64,000 bases of DNA, taken from contig CAMDBU010000007.1 of NCBI GenBank assembly GCA_945889495.1, forward strand, positions 1 to 64,000, in the 5' to 3' direction. Shown piece after piece: positions 26,345 to 36,212 of the stretch. The stretch's first letter is position 1. Each line of letters starts with the position of its first letter. The notes under the pieces were generated by a model, which searched no databases, was not told the origin of the DNA, and saw nothing but the letters and a program-made list of their open reading frames with translations. This DNA comes from Syntrophobacter sp. SbD2. GTDB lineage: Bacteria > Desulfobacterota > Binatia > UBA9968. The position numbers and the translations under genes were made by a program.

Positions 26345-27427
26345 TTACTGCACCGGGGTGGGCACAGGAATGTTGTACAACTTTGCGACGTTGTCGCGCA
26401 CCAATTTGGCGCGCACGTCGGCGGGCAGAGTGCCGAGATCGCGGGCGATGATGTCGCGGGATTTCGGCCAGGTCGAGTTGCCGTGCGGAAAATCATTGGA
26501 CCACATGCAGTTGTCCTGGCCCCACCAGGTGAGCGTGTGGCCGCCGACGGCGTCGTTGAAGAAGGTGGTATAGATCTGGCCGTGGAAATATTCGCTCGGC
26601 AATTTCTTGATCGCCAGACCGGCGCGATTGGCGCCGTGGCGTTTGAAGTAATAGTCCCACTGCTCCAAGACGAACGGGATCCAGCCCAGTTCGTTTTCAA
26701 CCAGAACGATTTTCAGTTTGGGGAAACGTTCGAGCACGCCGGAATAGATCAGGTCGTACAGGCTGTCGACCGACTGAAATAATTTCATGTTGACGCTGTT
26801 GTGCTCGGCGGTCATGCCGGTGGGGGTGTCGCCCTGGCCGAAGGAGCGACTAAGGCTGTAGCCAAAACCGCTCAGGATATGCAGGTTGACCGGCATGTTG
26901 AGATCCTGGGAGGCGGCCCAAAACTTGTCGTAGTGGGGCGACGAGAACGGCAGCTTGGGGTCCGGCACCTGCCAGATCACCGAGCCGCGCATGCCGGTCT
27001 TGCGGCAGCGCTCCATCTCCTTCACCGCGCCGTCGATGTCGTACATGGATAGCATCGCGATGCCGATCAATCGGTCGGGCGCGACGCTGCAATAGTCGAT
27101 CAGCCAATCGTTGTAGACCCGCGCGCAGGCGGCCTCCAAGTCGTGATCGCCCAGGCTCAGGCACTTGAGGCCGTGGGTGGCGTAGAGCACTTCAGCGCTG
27201 ACGCCGTCGGCGGCCATCTCGGCGACCCGCTTGTTCTTGTCCTGGGCGCCGCCCGGGGTGTCGTTGGGCCGTTGGCCGCCGAAGTCCGGCGCCCGGTCCT
27301 GAAATTGTTTCGGTAGTTGTTTTTGCCACAATCCCGCCGGCTCGATGACATGGGAGTCCGACGAGATCAGCACTTCGCTAATGGTGACATTGTTTTCATT
27401 GCCGTAGGTTCGTTCGAGTATGCCCAT
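26345..27427 (-). CDS. amidohydrolase family protein
   Basis: LISSDSHVIEPAGLW; MWSNDFPHGNSTWPKSR. Confidence 0.88.
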   Translation of the reverse strand: MGILERTYGNENNVTISEVLISSDSHVIEPAGLWQKQLPKQFQDRAPDFGGQRPNDTPGGAQDKNKRVAEMAADGVSAEVLYATHGLKCLSLGDHDLEAACARVYNDWLIDYCSVAPDRLIGIAMLSMYDIDGAVKEMERCRKTGMRGSVIWQVPDPKLPFSSPHYDKFWAASQDLNMPVNLHILSGFGYSLSRSFGQGDTPTGMTAEHNSVNMKLFQSVDSLYDLIYSGVLERFPKLKIVLVENELGWIPFVLEQWDYYFKRHGANRAGLAIKKLPSEYFHGQIYTTFFNDAVGGHTLTWWGQDNCMWSNDFPHGNSTWPKSRDIIARDLGTLPADVRAKLVRDNVAKLYNIPVPTPVQ

Positions 27428-27600
27428 AAATTTGGCTCCTTTGCCGCTAGTTCTTGTCTTTTCAATAGCTCACTAGCAGGGCGGAGTGCAAGTCAATGGA
27501 TAATGGATAATTGACAATGGATAATGGGGGGAGGCTCGCTTCGCATCGCTCTCTTCGGATCGCCTTGGCGGTGTTGTTTGAACGATGGGCGGCGTGGTAG

Positions 27601-27756
27601 GAAGCCAATGAAACGCTTTATCGGATGGAGCTTCTCCATCAAGGCGGGTACATTGACGCGGAATGCTTCAACTCGATCGACGCCGATAGTAAGGAACTGA
27701 TCAAACTGCCAACCGCTATCGTAGAGACGGCAAAACTCGCAAAACGCTCCGCCTAA
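27601..27756 (+). pseudogene. C-terminal remnant of a four-helix-bundle / S23 (23S rRNA intervening-sequence) protein
   Basis: Frame EANETLYRMELLHQGGYIDAECFNSIDADSKELIKLPTAIVETAKLAKRSA* directly after an in-frame TAG; flanked by inverted ATTATCCATT repeats. Confidence 0.7.
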
Positions 27757-27779
27757 TTATCCATTATCAATTATCCATT

Positions 27780-29225
27780 ATGCCAAAATCGTTACGCACT
27801 TTTCTCGAAGATTTTCGCCGGCAATACCCGAGCGAGGTCGTTAGTATCGCCAACTCCGTGAACCCGCTGACCTACGACATCACTGCTATCGTCAAGCAGT
27901 TGGGAGCGCTGAAGAAATTCCCGGTGCTGGTCTTCGAGCGTCCGCTCAACGCCCATGGCCGGGCGACCGACATGAAAGTTGTCATGAGCGCGGAGAATTC
28001 GCAGAGGAAGATTCAAGTGGCTTTGGGGTTGCCGGCGGTCATGGATCGCGCCGAGATGGCGCGGGAATGTTTGCGCCGGGAGGCGGGGAAGATCGGGCCG
28101 GTGATCGTTAGCCGAGATGCGGCGCCGGTGAAGGAGATTGTTCAAACCGGCGACGCCGTCGATCTCTACGAGCTACCGCTGCTCAAACATCACGAGATGG
28201 ACGGCGGGCCTTATATCGATCTGTCGAGCGTCGCCCGGGATCGCAGTTCTGGCGTTTACAATTGCTCCTATCACCGCATGGAGGTGAAGGATCGCAATCA
28301 CACCGGCTTCCTGATGACGCTGCAACATATGTGGCGCGTCTTTCGCGGCCACGAAGAGGCCGGCGAGGAGTGTCCGGTGGCTACCGTGATCGGCCACCAT
28401 CCGGCCTATCAGATGGGTGCTTGCTACGGCGGCAAGTTCGAGATCAGCGAGTACGATATCATCGGCGGCTACATGCAGGAGCCGCTGCGGCTGACGCCTT
28501 CCGAGACCTGGGGCGAGCGCTTACTCGTGCCGGCGGACGCCGAGATCGTCATCGAAGGCGCTTTGCTCCCCGGCAAGCGCATGGTCGAGGGACCGTTCGG
28601 CGAGGTGAACGGCTATCTTGGCGTGCAAGGCTACCAGCAGTCGGCGCACTATGAAGTCCGCGCCATCACCCGGCGCAAAGGCGCGCTGCACACATCGATC
28701 CTCACACCGGAAGGGGACAAGCCATGGATGGATTTGGCCCGGGAAGGCGCCTACCTGCGGCGCGCTCGCGAGGCGGTGCCCAATGTCGTGGCGGTGTGCA
28801 CCAGCGGGCGGCACGCGCTGCTCAACGTTTTCATCTCGATGAAAAAAATGTCCGAAGGCGATCCCGGACGCGCCGCCGCCGCGGTGCTGACCTGGGACTG
28901 GTGCAAGAACGTGTTTGTCTTCGACGAAGACATCGACGTCTACAATCCCACGGAAATCCTCTGGGCCGTCGCCACCCGGGTCCAGCCGCACCTGCAAGTG
29001 TCGATCATCAAGGAGATCATGCGTGGCAGCTTGATCGATCCATCCATGGTCACCCCGCGCAAGACTTCGGCGATGATCGTCGATGCGACCAAACCGTTGG
29101 ACCGTCCGTTCTCGCCGGTGTCGAAATGCCCCGACGGCGCCATGGCGAGGATAAAGTTAGAAGACTTCGTGCCGGGCGAAGTCTTGCAGCATATTCCCAT
29201 CGACCGGACGACCTATTGGGCGTAA
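27780..29225 (+). CDS. UbiD family decarboxylase
   Basis: RTFLEDFRRQYPSEVVSI; ARDRSSGVYNCSYHRMEVKDRNHTGFLMT; FDEDIDVYNPTEILWAVATRVQP. Confidence 0.9.
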   Translation: MPKSLRTFLEDFRRQYPSEVVSIANSVNPLTYDITAIVKQLGALKKFPVLVFERPLNAHGRATDMKVVMSAENSQRKIQVALGLPAVMDRAEMARECLRREAGKIGPVIVSRDAAPVKEIVQTGDAVDLYELPLLKHHEMDGGPYIDLSSVARDRSSGVYNCSYHRMEVKDRNHTGFLMTLQHMWRVFRGHEEAGEECPVATVIGHHPAYQMGACYGGKFEISEYDIIGGYMQEPLRLTPSETWGERLLVPADAEIVIEGALLPGKRMVEGPFGEVNGYLGVQGYQQSAHYEVRAITRRKGALHTSILTPEGDKPWMDLAREGAYLRRAREAVPNVVAVCTSGRHALLNVFISMKKMSEGDPGRAAAAVLTWDWCKNVFVFDEDIDVYNPTEILWAVATRVQPHLQVSIIKEIMRGSLIDPSMVTPRKTSAMIVDATKPLDRPFSPVSKCPDGAMARIKLEDFVPGEVLQHIPIDRTTYWA

Positions 29226-29355
29226 TTGCTAGGATAAGTTCAAGCCGTTCAATACGCTCCAGTCGTTCAAGCTGTCTGGGAAGTTCCTTCTCTCAGCGTC
29301 GGAAAGCGACTTGACTGGCTTGAACTTTTGAACCTTTGAACCAATAGTACTTCCC

Positions 29356-30333
29356 ATGTCCGGCATCTTCATCAGCTATCGGCGCGACGACAGCGCGGCG
29401 AACGCGGGACGGTTATGCGACCGTTTGGGCGCGGAGTTCGGCGCCGACCAAGTTTTCATGGATGTCGACGACATCCCGCCAGGCGCCGACTTTAGCGCCC
29501 ATATCAGCGCTAAGATTGGCGCCTGTGACGCGCTCCTCGCGGTGATCGGCAAACAGTGGCTCAGCGCGCGACTCAACGATCCAAACGATCTGGTCAGCCG
29601 AGAAATCGCCCTGGCGTTGCAGCGCGGTCTCTTGGTCATCCCAATTTTAGTCGGAGGCGCGGTCATGCCAAAAGCTGCGGATCTGCGCAGTGATCTGAAA
29701 CCACTGGCGCAGCGCAATGCGGTGACCGTCAGCGATCAGGATTTTCACGGCGATACGGTCAAGCTGATCAAAACCCTTCGAGCCTTACCTAGCCTGCGCA
29801 AGCAAACCGCGCCGCCCAAAGGCGATTGGCGCGGCGAAATGCGCCAGCACTTGCAGCGCCGGCTGATCTGGAAGATCCCATTGATACTCGTGCTCGTCGG
29901 TTTCGCCGTCTGGTGGCAGGTGCGCCAGCAGGCAGTGCTTACGCCCGCGCCGACAGTCACGCCCAGCGGTGCCGCGTTCGCCGCCAAACTCGCTGGCCGC
30001 TGGCGCGGCGAGATCACCTATCCATGGGGCGCCAAGTATCAAGAAGAGTTTTTCTTCACGGCCGAAGGCAATGCGCTCTACGGCACCGCGTCGTTCATCG
30101 GCATCAAGCGCGGCGTCGAAGAGGGACGAATTGTGGGTGAGACGATCCTGTTCAAGGTGAGCTTCGAAGAAACATCCAGTAGCGGCATCAGGATCGGAAC
30201 TAATCGCTACGAAGGCCAATTCAGCGGCGACAATTTAGTAATCAAGTTCTTCGATCAGGCGGGGAGTGCTCCGGTGGAGTTGAAGCTGACTCGGCAAAAC
30301 GACGTGGAAACCGTTGCACCAGCAAAACCTTGA
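29356..30333 (+). CDS. TIR domain-containing membrane-anchored protein
   Basis: GIFISYRRDDSAANAGRLCDRLGAEFGADQVFMDVDDIPPGADF; TM segment IPLILVLVGFAVWW; extra C-terminal beta-rich domain. Confidence 0.85.
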   Translation: MSGIFISYRRDDSAANAGRLCDRLGAEFGADQVFMDVDDIPPGADFSAHISAKIGACDALLAVIGKQWLSARLNDPNDLVSREIALALQRGLLVIPILVGGAVMPKAADLRSDLKPLAQRNAVTVSDQDFHGDTVKLIKTLRALPSLRKQTAPPKGDWRGEMRQHLQRRLIWKIPLILVLVGFAVWWQVRQQAVLTPAPTVTPSGAAFAAKLAGRWRGEITYPWGAKYQEEFFFTAEGNALYGTASFIGIKRGVEEGRIVGETILFKVSFEETSSSGIRIGTNRYEGQFSGDNLVIKFFDQAGSAPVELKLTRQNDVETVAPAKP

Positions 30334-30393
30334 GCCGGTTCCGCGCTTCCCTTGACCCTCCAGTGACCAGCCGATATTCTCCGGACACCCACC

Positions 30394-31506
30394 ATGGACC
30401 AAGAAATCATCGCGCGCTTGATAAACCGCATCACCGCCGCCGGCCTCGACGCCATCGTCGCTCTGTCGCCGGAAAATGTCACCTATGTGTCCGGTTTCGT
30501 CGTGCCGTCGCAGTCGCTGATGCGCTGGCGCCATGCGGCTTGTATCGTTACCTCGGATGGGAAGATTTCCATGGTTGCCATCGACATGGAGGCGACGACG
30601 GTCAAAGCCCATGCTGGCATCGACGATTTGCGCATCTATCGGGAATTTAGCGACGATCCGATGGATAAGTTGGCTGAAGCGGTGAAAGACTTAAAGCTCG
30701 ATCATGGCAAGGTTGCCATCGAGATGGAGTTTCTGCCGGCTAAGGATTTCGCCACGCTGCAAAAGAATCTGCCGAATGTGAACTGGTCGGCGGCCGACCC
30801 GATATTTAACAAGGCGCGCCAGATCAAGACGGCGGGGGAGCTGGCTTTGCTCCGCTCGCTCAGCAAGCTCACCGACAACGCCATCGGCACGGCGCTCCGT
30901 TCGGCCAAGATCGGCATGAGCGAGATGGAGCTGGCTGGCACGTTGCTGACAACGTTGTTCGCCGGCGGCGCTGAGAGCTACAAGCTGATGATCATCGCTT
31001 CGGGCGAGCGCAGCGAGTTTCCCAATGTCGGACCGAGTGCGCGCAAGTTGCAGCATGGCGATATCATCCGCATGGAGATTTTCGGCCAGAAGAGCGGTTA
31101 TTTGACCGGCGTCTGCCGTACCGCGGTGGTCGGCGACGCGACGGCGGAGCAGTATAAGATTTGGTCCAATCTGATCGAATGCAAATATCTGGTGTTGGAG
31201 TTAATCAAGCCGGGGGCGAGCTGCCCGGAGATCTATCGCAAGTTTCTCGAAAAGTTCGGCCAGCTGGGTTTCGATCCGATCAGCTTCGTCGCTCATGGCA
31301 TCGGCCTGCATCTGCACGAAGAGCCCTACATGGGACGTTACGGCAACGAGATTGTCGAAGCCGGGATGGTCGGCGCCTTCGAGCCGTTGGTTTACATCCC
31401 CGGGCGCTTCGGCATGCAGAATAAAGATATGTTTTGCGTCACTGACAAGGGCTGCGAGCTGCTGTCCGATGTGACGCCGACCGATACGTTGTTGAGAGTT
31501 GCTTAG
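30394..31506 (+). CDS. M24 family (Xaa-Pro) peptidase
   Basis: Creatinase-type N-terminus; ISFVAHGIGLHLHEEPYMG. Confidence 0.88.
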   Translation: MDQEIIARLINRITAAGLDAIVALSPENVTYVSGFVVPSQSLMRWRHAACIVTSDGKISMVAIDMEATTVKAHAGIDDLRIYREFSDDPMDKLAEAVKDLKLDHGKVAIEMEFLPAKDFATLQKNLPNVNWSAADPIFNKARQIKTAGELALLRSLSKLTDNAIGTALRSAKIGMSEMELAGTLLTTLFAGGAESYKLMIIASGERSEFPNVGPSARKLQHGDIIRMEIFGQKSGYLTGVCRTAVVGDATAEQYKIWSNLIECKYLVLELIKPGASCPEIYRKFLEKFGQLGFDPISFVAHGIGLHLHEEPYMGRYGNEIVEAGMVGAFEPLVYIPGRFGMQNKDMFCVTDKGCELLSDVTPTDTLLRVA

Positions 31507-31619
31507 AAAAATTAGGTTCGAGAGATAATCGCGCCAAGCACGCAAAGAACGCCAAGACAATCGGTCAATAATTTTTTGCTTGGCGAGTTTGGCGGTCTTT
31601 GCGCGTGAAACACACATTC

Positions 31620-32774
31620 ATGAAAATCACCAAGATTGAAACCATCCCGATTCGCCTGCCGACCCGCCGCGTGCATCAATGGAATAGTCTGACCACACCC
31701 ATCGGCGTCTACGTCATCATCAAGCTTTACACCGACGAAGGTTTGATCGGACTCGGTGAGGCGCCGGTGTTGAAGGACTGGGGCGGCGACCATGGCAAGT
31801 ATTTCGGCGAGACGCCACAGACCACGGCGCATATCATCGGCGACATTCTGGCGCCGGCCTTGGCCGGACAGGATCCCAGCCGTTTTGAATGGATTCACAG
31901 CCTGATGGACAAGGCGGTGAAAGGTTATCCCTACTGCAAAGCCGCCATCGATGCGGCGCTCTACGATGTCGTCGGCAAGCATTTGAACGTTCCCGCATAC
32001 CAATTGCTTGGCGGTTTGTTTCGCGAGCGTATTCCCATCGCTCATAGTTTGGGGTTGATGGAAATTCAGAAAGCGGTGGACGAAGCGCTGCAAGCCAAAG
32101 CCGAAGGCGTGAAAACCATCAAGCTAAAAGGCGGCGTCGAACAAAAGCGCGATGTCGAATTGGTCCGGCAGATTCGCCAAGCCATCGGCCCGGATCTAAA
32201 TATCTGCGTTGACGCCAACCAAGGTTATCCGACAGCCAAAGCCGCGGTGAAGATCATTAGGGAGATGGAAATATATAATCTGCTCTACATGGAACAGCCG
32301 GTGGAAGGCATCGATCAAATGGCCGAGGTAACGCGCCGGGTCGACACGCCGATCATGGCCGACGAGAGCGCCTGGACGGCCCAGGACGTGATTGAAATCA
32401 TCCAGAAGAAAGCCGCCGATGTGATCTCGATCTACACCACCAAGCCGGGCGGCATGTTCAAAGGCAAAAAAGTCGCGGCGGTGGCCGAAGCGGCGGGCAT
32501 GAAGTGCAACGTCAATGGCTCCGTGGAGACCGGTGTCGGCAATGCCGCCAACATTCATCTCGCCGCGTCTACCGGCGTAGTGACCTATGGCTGCGTCGTG
32601 CCGGTGTCGACGCCCAAGGGCCAGGGCAGCGGCGGCATCGCCGGGATTTATTATTCGGACGATATCATCACCGAAGCCTTCGAATACGCCGACGGCGATG
32701 TCATCGTGTCGTCGAAGCCAGGGCTGGGGATTGAGCTGGATGAAGATAAGATGAAGCACTATCGGATCGATTAG
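31620..32774 (+). CDS. mandelate racemase/muconate lactonizing enzyme family protein
   Basis: MKITKIETIPIRLPTRRVHQWNS; KLKGG, ICVDANQGYP, MADESAW motifs. Confidence 0.9.
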   Translation: MKITKIETIPIRLPTRRVHQWNSLTTPIGVYVIIKLYTDEGLIGLGEAPVLKDWGGDHGKYFGETPQTTAHIIGDILAPALAGQDPSRFEWIHSLMDKAVKGYPYCKAAIDAALYDVVGKHLNVPAYQLLGGLFRERIPIAHSLGLMEIQKAVDEALQAKAEGVKTIKLKGGVEQKRDVELVRQIRQAIGPDLNICVDANQGYPTAKAAVKIIREMEIYNLLYMEQPVEGIDQMAEVTRRVDTPIMADESAWTAQDVIEIIQKKAADVISIYTTKPGGMFKGKKVAAVAEAAGMKCNVNGSVETGVGNAANIHLAASTGVVTYGCVVPVSTPKGQGSGGIAGIYYSDDIITEAFEYADGDVIVSSKPGLGIELDEDKMKHYRID

Positions 32775-32819
32775 ACTGCCGCGTCTTCGAATGATTCATT
32801 CCCTCGCGATACTTACGGC

Positions 32820-32912
32820 AGGCACTTCCGTCATACCGGCGCAGGCCGGTATCCAGCCGGGGCTGGGTGGGGAAGACCGAACCTGGATTCCCGCTTGCGC
32901 GGGAATGACGGA
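32820..32912. repeat. REP-like facing palindromes
   Basis: gtcataccggcgcaggccggtatccag ... cctggattcccgcttgcgcgggaatgacgg. Confidence 0.8.
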
Positions 32913-32951
32913 TGAACCAGTCCGGCTGCTATTCTCCCAAGCTGAATCGAT

Positions 32952-34058
32952 ATGACCATCAAGAAAATCGCTATCCTCGGCGCCGGCAACGGCGGCTGCG
33001 CCGCCGCCGCCGATTTGACGCTGCGCGGTTTTCAAGTGCGATTGTTCTCGCGCTCGGAAAGCACCACGGTCAAACTCGGCAAGCTGGGCGAGATCGAGTT
33101 GGTTGAGAATGGCGTGACTAAGAAAGCCGCGCCGTTTTTTTTGAGCCCGCATTTGCCGCCGGTGGTCCAAGGCGTCGATCTAATCGTCGTCACCACGCCG
33201 GCGGTGGGGCATGAGTACTTGGCCGAGGGCATCGCCAACTACCTCACCGACGGGCAAAAAATCCTCCTCAATCCCGGCCACACCGGCGGCGCGCTGCACT
33301 TCGCCAACGCTTTGCGCCAGGCCGGCTGTAAAGCGGATGTGCAGCTGTGCGAGACGGTGACGCTGACTTATATCTGTCGCATGCCGCAGTTTGGGCGGGT
33401 CGAAGTCTACCGGCGCACGACTAACCTGCGCTGGGCGGCATTTCCGGGCAAGCACACGGCTGCATTGGTCGGGGAAATTCAAACCGTCTTCCCCAATGTT
33501 GTAGCTGCCGCCAACGTGATGGAAACCGGTTTCTGTAATATCAATGCGATCATGCATCCGGCCGGCATGCTCGGCAACGTCGGTTGGATCGAGAAATCCG
33601 GCGGCGACTTTCTCTACTACCGCGAAGGGATCACGCCGGCGATCGGCGCGTGGATCGATGCCGTGGACCAGGAACGGCTAGCAATCGTCCGGCGGTTGGG
33701 CCTGCCGGCGCTGCGCTTCGTCGACATTTTTCATCAGGCGGGACTGACGACCGCGGAGGCCCGCGATACCGGTTCGGCATATGAGGCGATTCACAACAGC
33801 GAGCCCAACTTCACGATCAAAGCGCCGCCGGCGCTCGATCACCGCTACATCCGCGAAGATGTCGGTTACGGTTTGGTGCCGATGGCGGAGATCGGTAAAT
33901 TGTTGGGCGTACATACCCCGGTGATGGATGCGCTGATCAAACTTGCTTCGACCGCCTTGGGCGTAGATTTTCGTAACGAAGGTTTGACACTGGGGAAGAT
34001 GGGATTGGCGGGAGTCGCCGCCGAACGATTGCCGGCAATTCTTGCCGATGGTTTCTAG
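32952..34058 (+). CDS. NAD/NADP octopine/nopaline dehydrogenase family protein
   Basis: IAILGAGNGGCAAAADLTLRGFQVRLFSRSE; PGHTGGALHFANAL; central MHPAGMLGNVGWIE. Confidence 0.87.
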   Translation: MTIKKIAILGAGNGGCAAAADLTLRGFQVRLFSRSESTTVKLGKLGEIELVENGVTKKAAPFFLSPHLPPVVQGVDLIVVTTPAVGHEYLAEGIANYLTDGQKILLNPGHTGGALHFANALRQAGCKADVQLCETVTLTYICRMPQFGRVEVYRRTTNLRWAAFPGKHTAALVGEIQTVFPNVVAAANVMETGFCNINAIMHPAGMLGNVGWIEKSGGDFLYYREGITPAIGAWIDAVDQERLAIVRRLGLPALRFVDIFHQAGLTTAEARDTGSAYEAIHNSEPNFTIKAPPALDHRYIREDVGYGLVPMAEIGKLLGVHTPVMDALIKLASTALGVDFRNEGLTLGKMGLAGVAAERLPAILADGF

Positions 34059-34066
34059 GAGACTTT

Positions 34067-35050
34067 ATGAGAGTTGGGCTTTGCTTCGATGGCTTCTATT
34101 CGATTCAGGAGATGATCGAGCTGGCGCGGTTGGCCGATGACATCGGTATGGACTCGATCTGGATGTCGGATCATCTTTGTTTCCGCGATTCCATGACCAC
34201 CGCCATGGCGCTTCTGGCTTCGACCAAGCAGATCAAAGTCGCGGCGGCGCCGGCGAGCCCGTACTCGCGCAACCCGATCATCACCGCCATGGCGCTCGCC
34301 ACCATGGATGAGTTCGCGCCCGGTCGGGTCATCGGCAGCCCGGGCACGGGCAACGCCGCGGCGCTCAAGGAAGCCGGCATGGAGTCGCCCCATCCGCTGC
34401 AAACCATGCGCGAGTATGTCGAGATCCTGCGCCGCTATTTGAAAGGCGATACGGTCAGCTATCAAGGCAAGATGTTTCACATCAACGGCGCCAAGATGGG
34501 TTTTGTGCCGGCGGCGCCGATCAAGATGTATATCACCGCGGTGCGCTCGCGCATGCTGCAATTGGGCGGCGAGATCGGCGACGGTGTCTTGCTGTCGGCG
34601 GGCTGCGCGCCAGGTTATATCCGTAAGTGCGCCGACGATATCGCGGTCGGCGCGGCCAAGGGCGGCAAGCCGGCGCAGCATGTGGAAGTCGCCGGCTTTG
34701 TCACCGCCGCGGTTGCCGATAGCGCCAAGGAAGCCATCGAAGCCAACAAGCATTTTCTCGCCTACATCTTTCGCAACGTGCACCATGCCGAGAACATCCG
34801 TCTGGGCGGCGGCAAAGTCGATCAAGATGGGCTCGCGGCGGCGGTGGGCAAGCGAGATTGGGAAGCGGCCAAGAAATTTATCAGCGACGAAGTGGTCTTC
34901 GCTCACTCGGTGGCCGGGACGCCGGGCGACTGCGCCAAGCAGCTCGACGCCTTCACCAAGGGCGGCTTGGGTTTGCCGATCATCCTGCCCACCGGCACTC
35001 AGGAGGGGCGCATGCGGGTGGTGCGCATGGCAAGGGAAGTTATCGGATAA
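34067..35050 (+). CDS. LLM class flavin-dependent oxidoreductase
   Basis: LADDIGMDSIWMSDHLCFRD; GAPGTGN-like GSPGTGNAAALKEAG. Confidence 0.87.
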   Translation: MRVGLCFDGFYSIQEMIELARLADDIGMDSIWMSDHLCFRDSMTTAMALLASTKQIKVAAAPASPYSRNPIITAMALATMDEFAPGRVIGSPGTGNAAALKEAGMESPHPLQTMREYVEILRRYLKGDTVSYQGKMFHINGAKMGFVPAAPIKMYITAVRSRMLQLGGEIGDGVLLSAGCAPGYIRKCADDIAVGAAKGGKPAQHVEVAGFVTAAVADSAKEAIEANKHFLAYIFRNVHHAENIRLGGGKVDQDGLAAAVGKRDWEAAKKFISDEVVFAHSVAGTPGDCAKQLDAFTKGGLGLPIILPTGTQEGRMRVVRMAREVIG

Positions 35051-35116
35051 ATTGATAATGGAGAATGGAGAATTGAAAATTGATAATGTTTTCGGATTGG
35101 GATTAAGAGGAGAGGG

Positions 35117-36139
35117 ATGAATTTTATGTCGGCGATAAATACGCGCAAGTTAGCGGTGCTTTCGTTGTTCTTTCTATTTGCCAGCTCTCAATCGCTGCCA
35201 GCGCAGCAAGTCAGCTTGGAGGCGGCGAAGAAGGAAGGTAAAGTTTTTGTCTACGGCACGATCATTCCCCAGGTGATGAAACTGATCGAAGCCGGCTTTG
35301 AAGCCAAGTACGGCGTCAATATCGAATACTGGCGCGGCGACGCGACCAAGGTGGTCGACCGCATGTTGACCGAGTGGCGCGCCGGCAAGCCGGGTTTCGA
35401 CATGGTGATCGGCGCGCGTGGGCCGTTGTCGTTGGCCAAGGCCGATGGCGTCTACGCCAAGTTCACGCCCGCCAGCGCGGCTAATTTTCCCGCCAAGTTC
35501 CGTGACAAGGATGGCCAGCTCACCGCCTGGCGCATCACGCCGGTGGGGATTCTGGTCAATACCGAGCTCGTGAAACCCGCTGACATGCCGAAGAGTTTGG
35601 ACGATTTATTAGACCCCAAATGGCAGGGCAAGATCAGCATGCCCGATCCGTCACGCCACGCCAGCACGGCGACGTTTTTGTGGAACCTGCAAAAGCTCAA
35701 GGGCGACAAATGGCTCGACTTCGTGCGCGCCCTGGCGAAACAGAGGCCGCTGTTGGTGGAGTCATATTCCTCAGTCCCCAACGCCATCGTCCGTGGCGAG
35801 GCTGCGCTGGGCATTTCCTACATTCAATACGTGCCCCAGACCAAAGGGCCCATCGGCTTCGCGCCGATCGATCAAGTGTTCGCCGATCCGAGCGATGCGG
35901 CGATTAGCGCCAAAGCGGTCAATCCCAATGCGGCGCGCTTTTTGATCGATTACCTCTGTTCCCCCGAGGGTCAAAAGAAGGTCGCCGAGACCCATGAGTT
36001 CGTGCTCTCGCCGGGCGTTTACCCGGCGATCAAGGGCGCCGAGCGGATCATGGCTAACCTGCAACTCTTGGAAGATCCGAGCAGCGAGCAGTTGCAAAAG
36101 CTGCTGAGCGACTTCCGCCAACTGTTCGTCGCCAAGTAA
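35117..36139 (+). CDS. extracellular solute-binding protein (FbpA/AfuA-like)
   Basis: Signal peptide; AAKKEGKVFVYGTIIPQVMKLIEAGFEAKYGVNIEYWRGDATKV. Confidence 0.87.
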   Translation: MNFMSAINTRKLAVLSLFFLFASSQSLPAQQVSLEAAKKEGKVFVYGTIIPQVMKLIEAGFEAKYGVNIEYWRGDATKVVDRMLTEWRAGKPGFDMVIGARGPLSLAKADGVYAKFTPASAANFPAKFRDKDGQLTAWRITPVGILVNTELVKPADMPKSLDDLLDPKWQGKISMPDPSRHASTATFLWNLQKLKGDKWLDFVRALAKQRPLLVESYSSVPNAIVRGEAALGISYIQYVPQTKGPIGFAPIDQVFADPSDAAISAKAVNPNAARFLIDYLCSPEGQKKVAETHEFVLSPGVYPAIKGAERIMANLQLLEDPSSEQLQKLLSDFRQLFVAK

Positions 36140-36212
36140 CCTGGCGCCGTCGACTTACTTGACTTAAGCGGGGCGCGTCGGTACTTTTTGTTCGCTCTAA
36201 CCGGAGGATACG

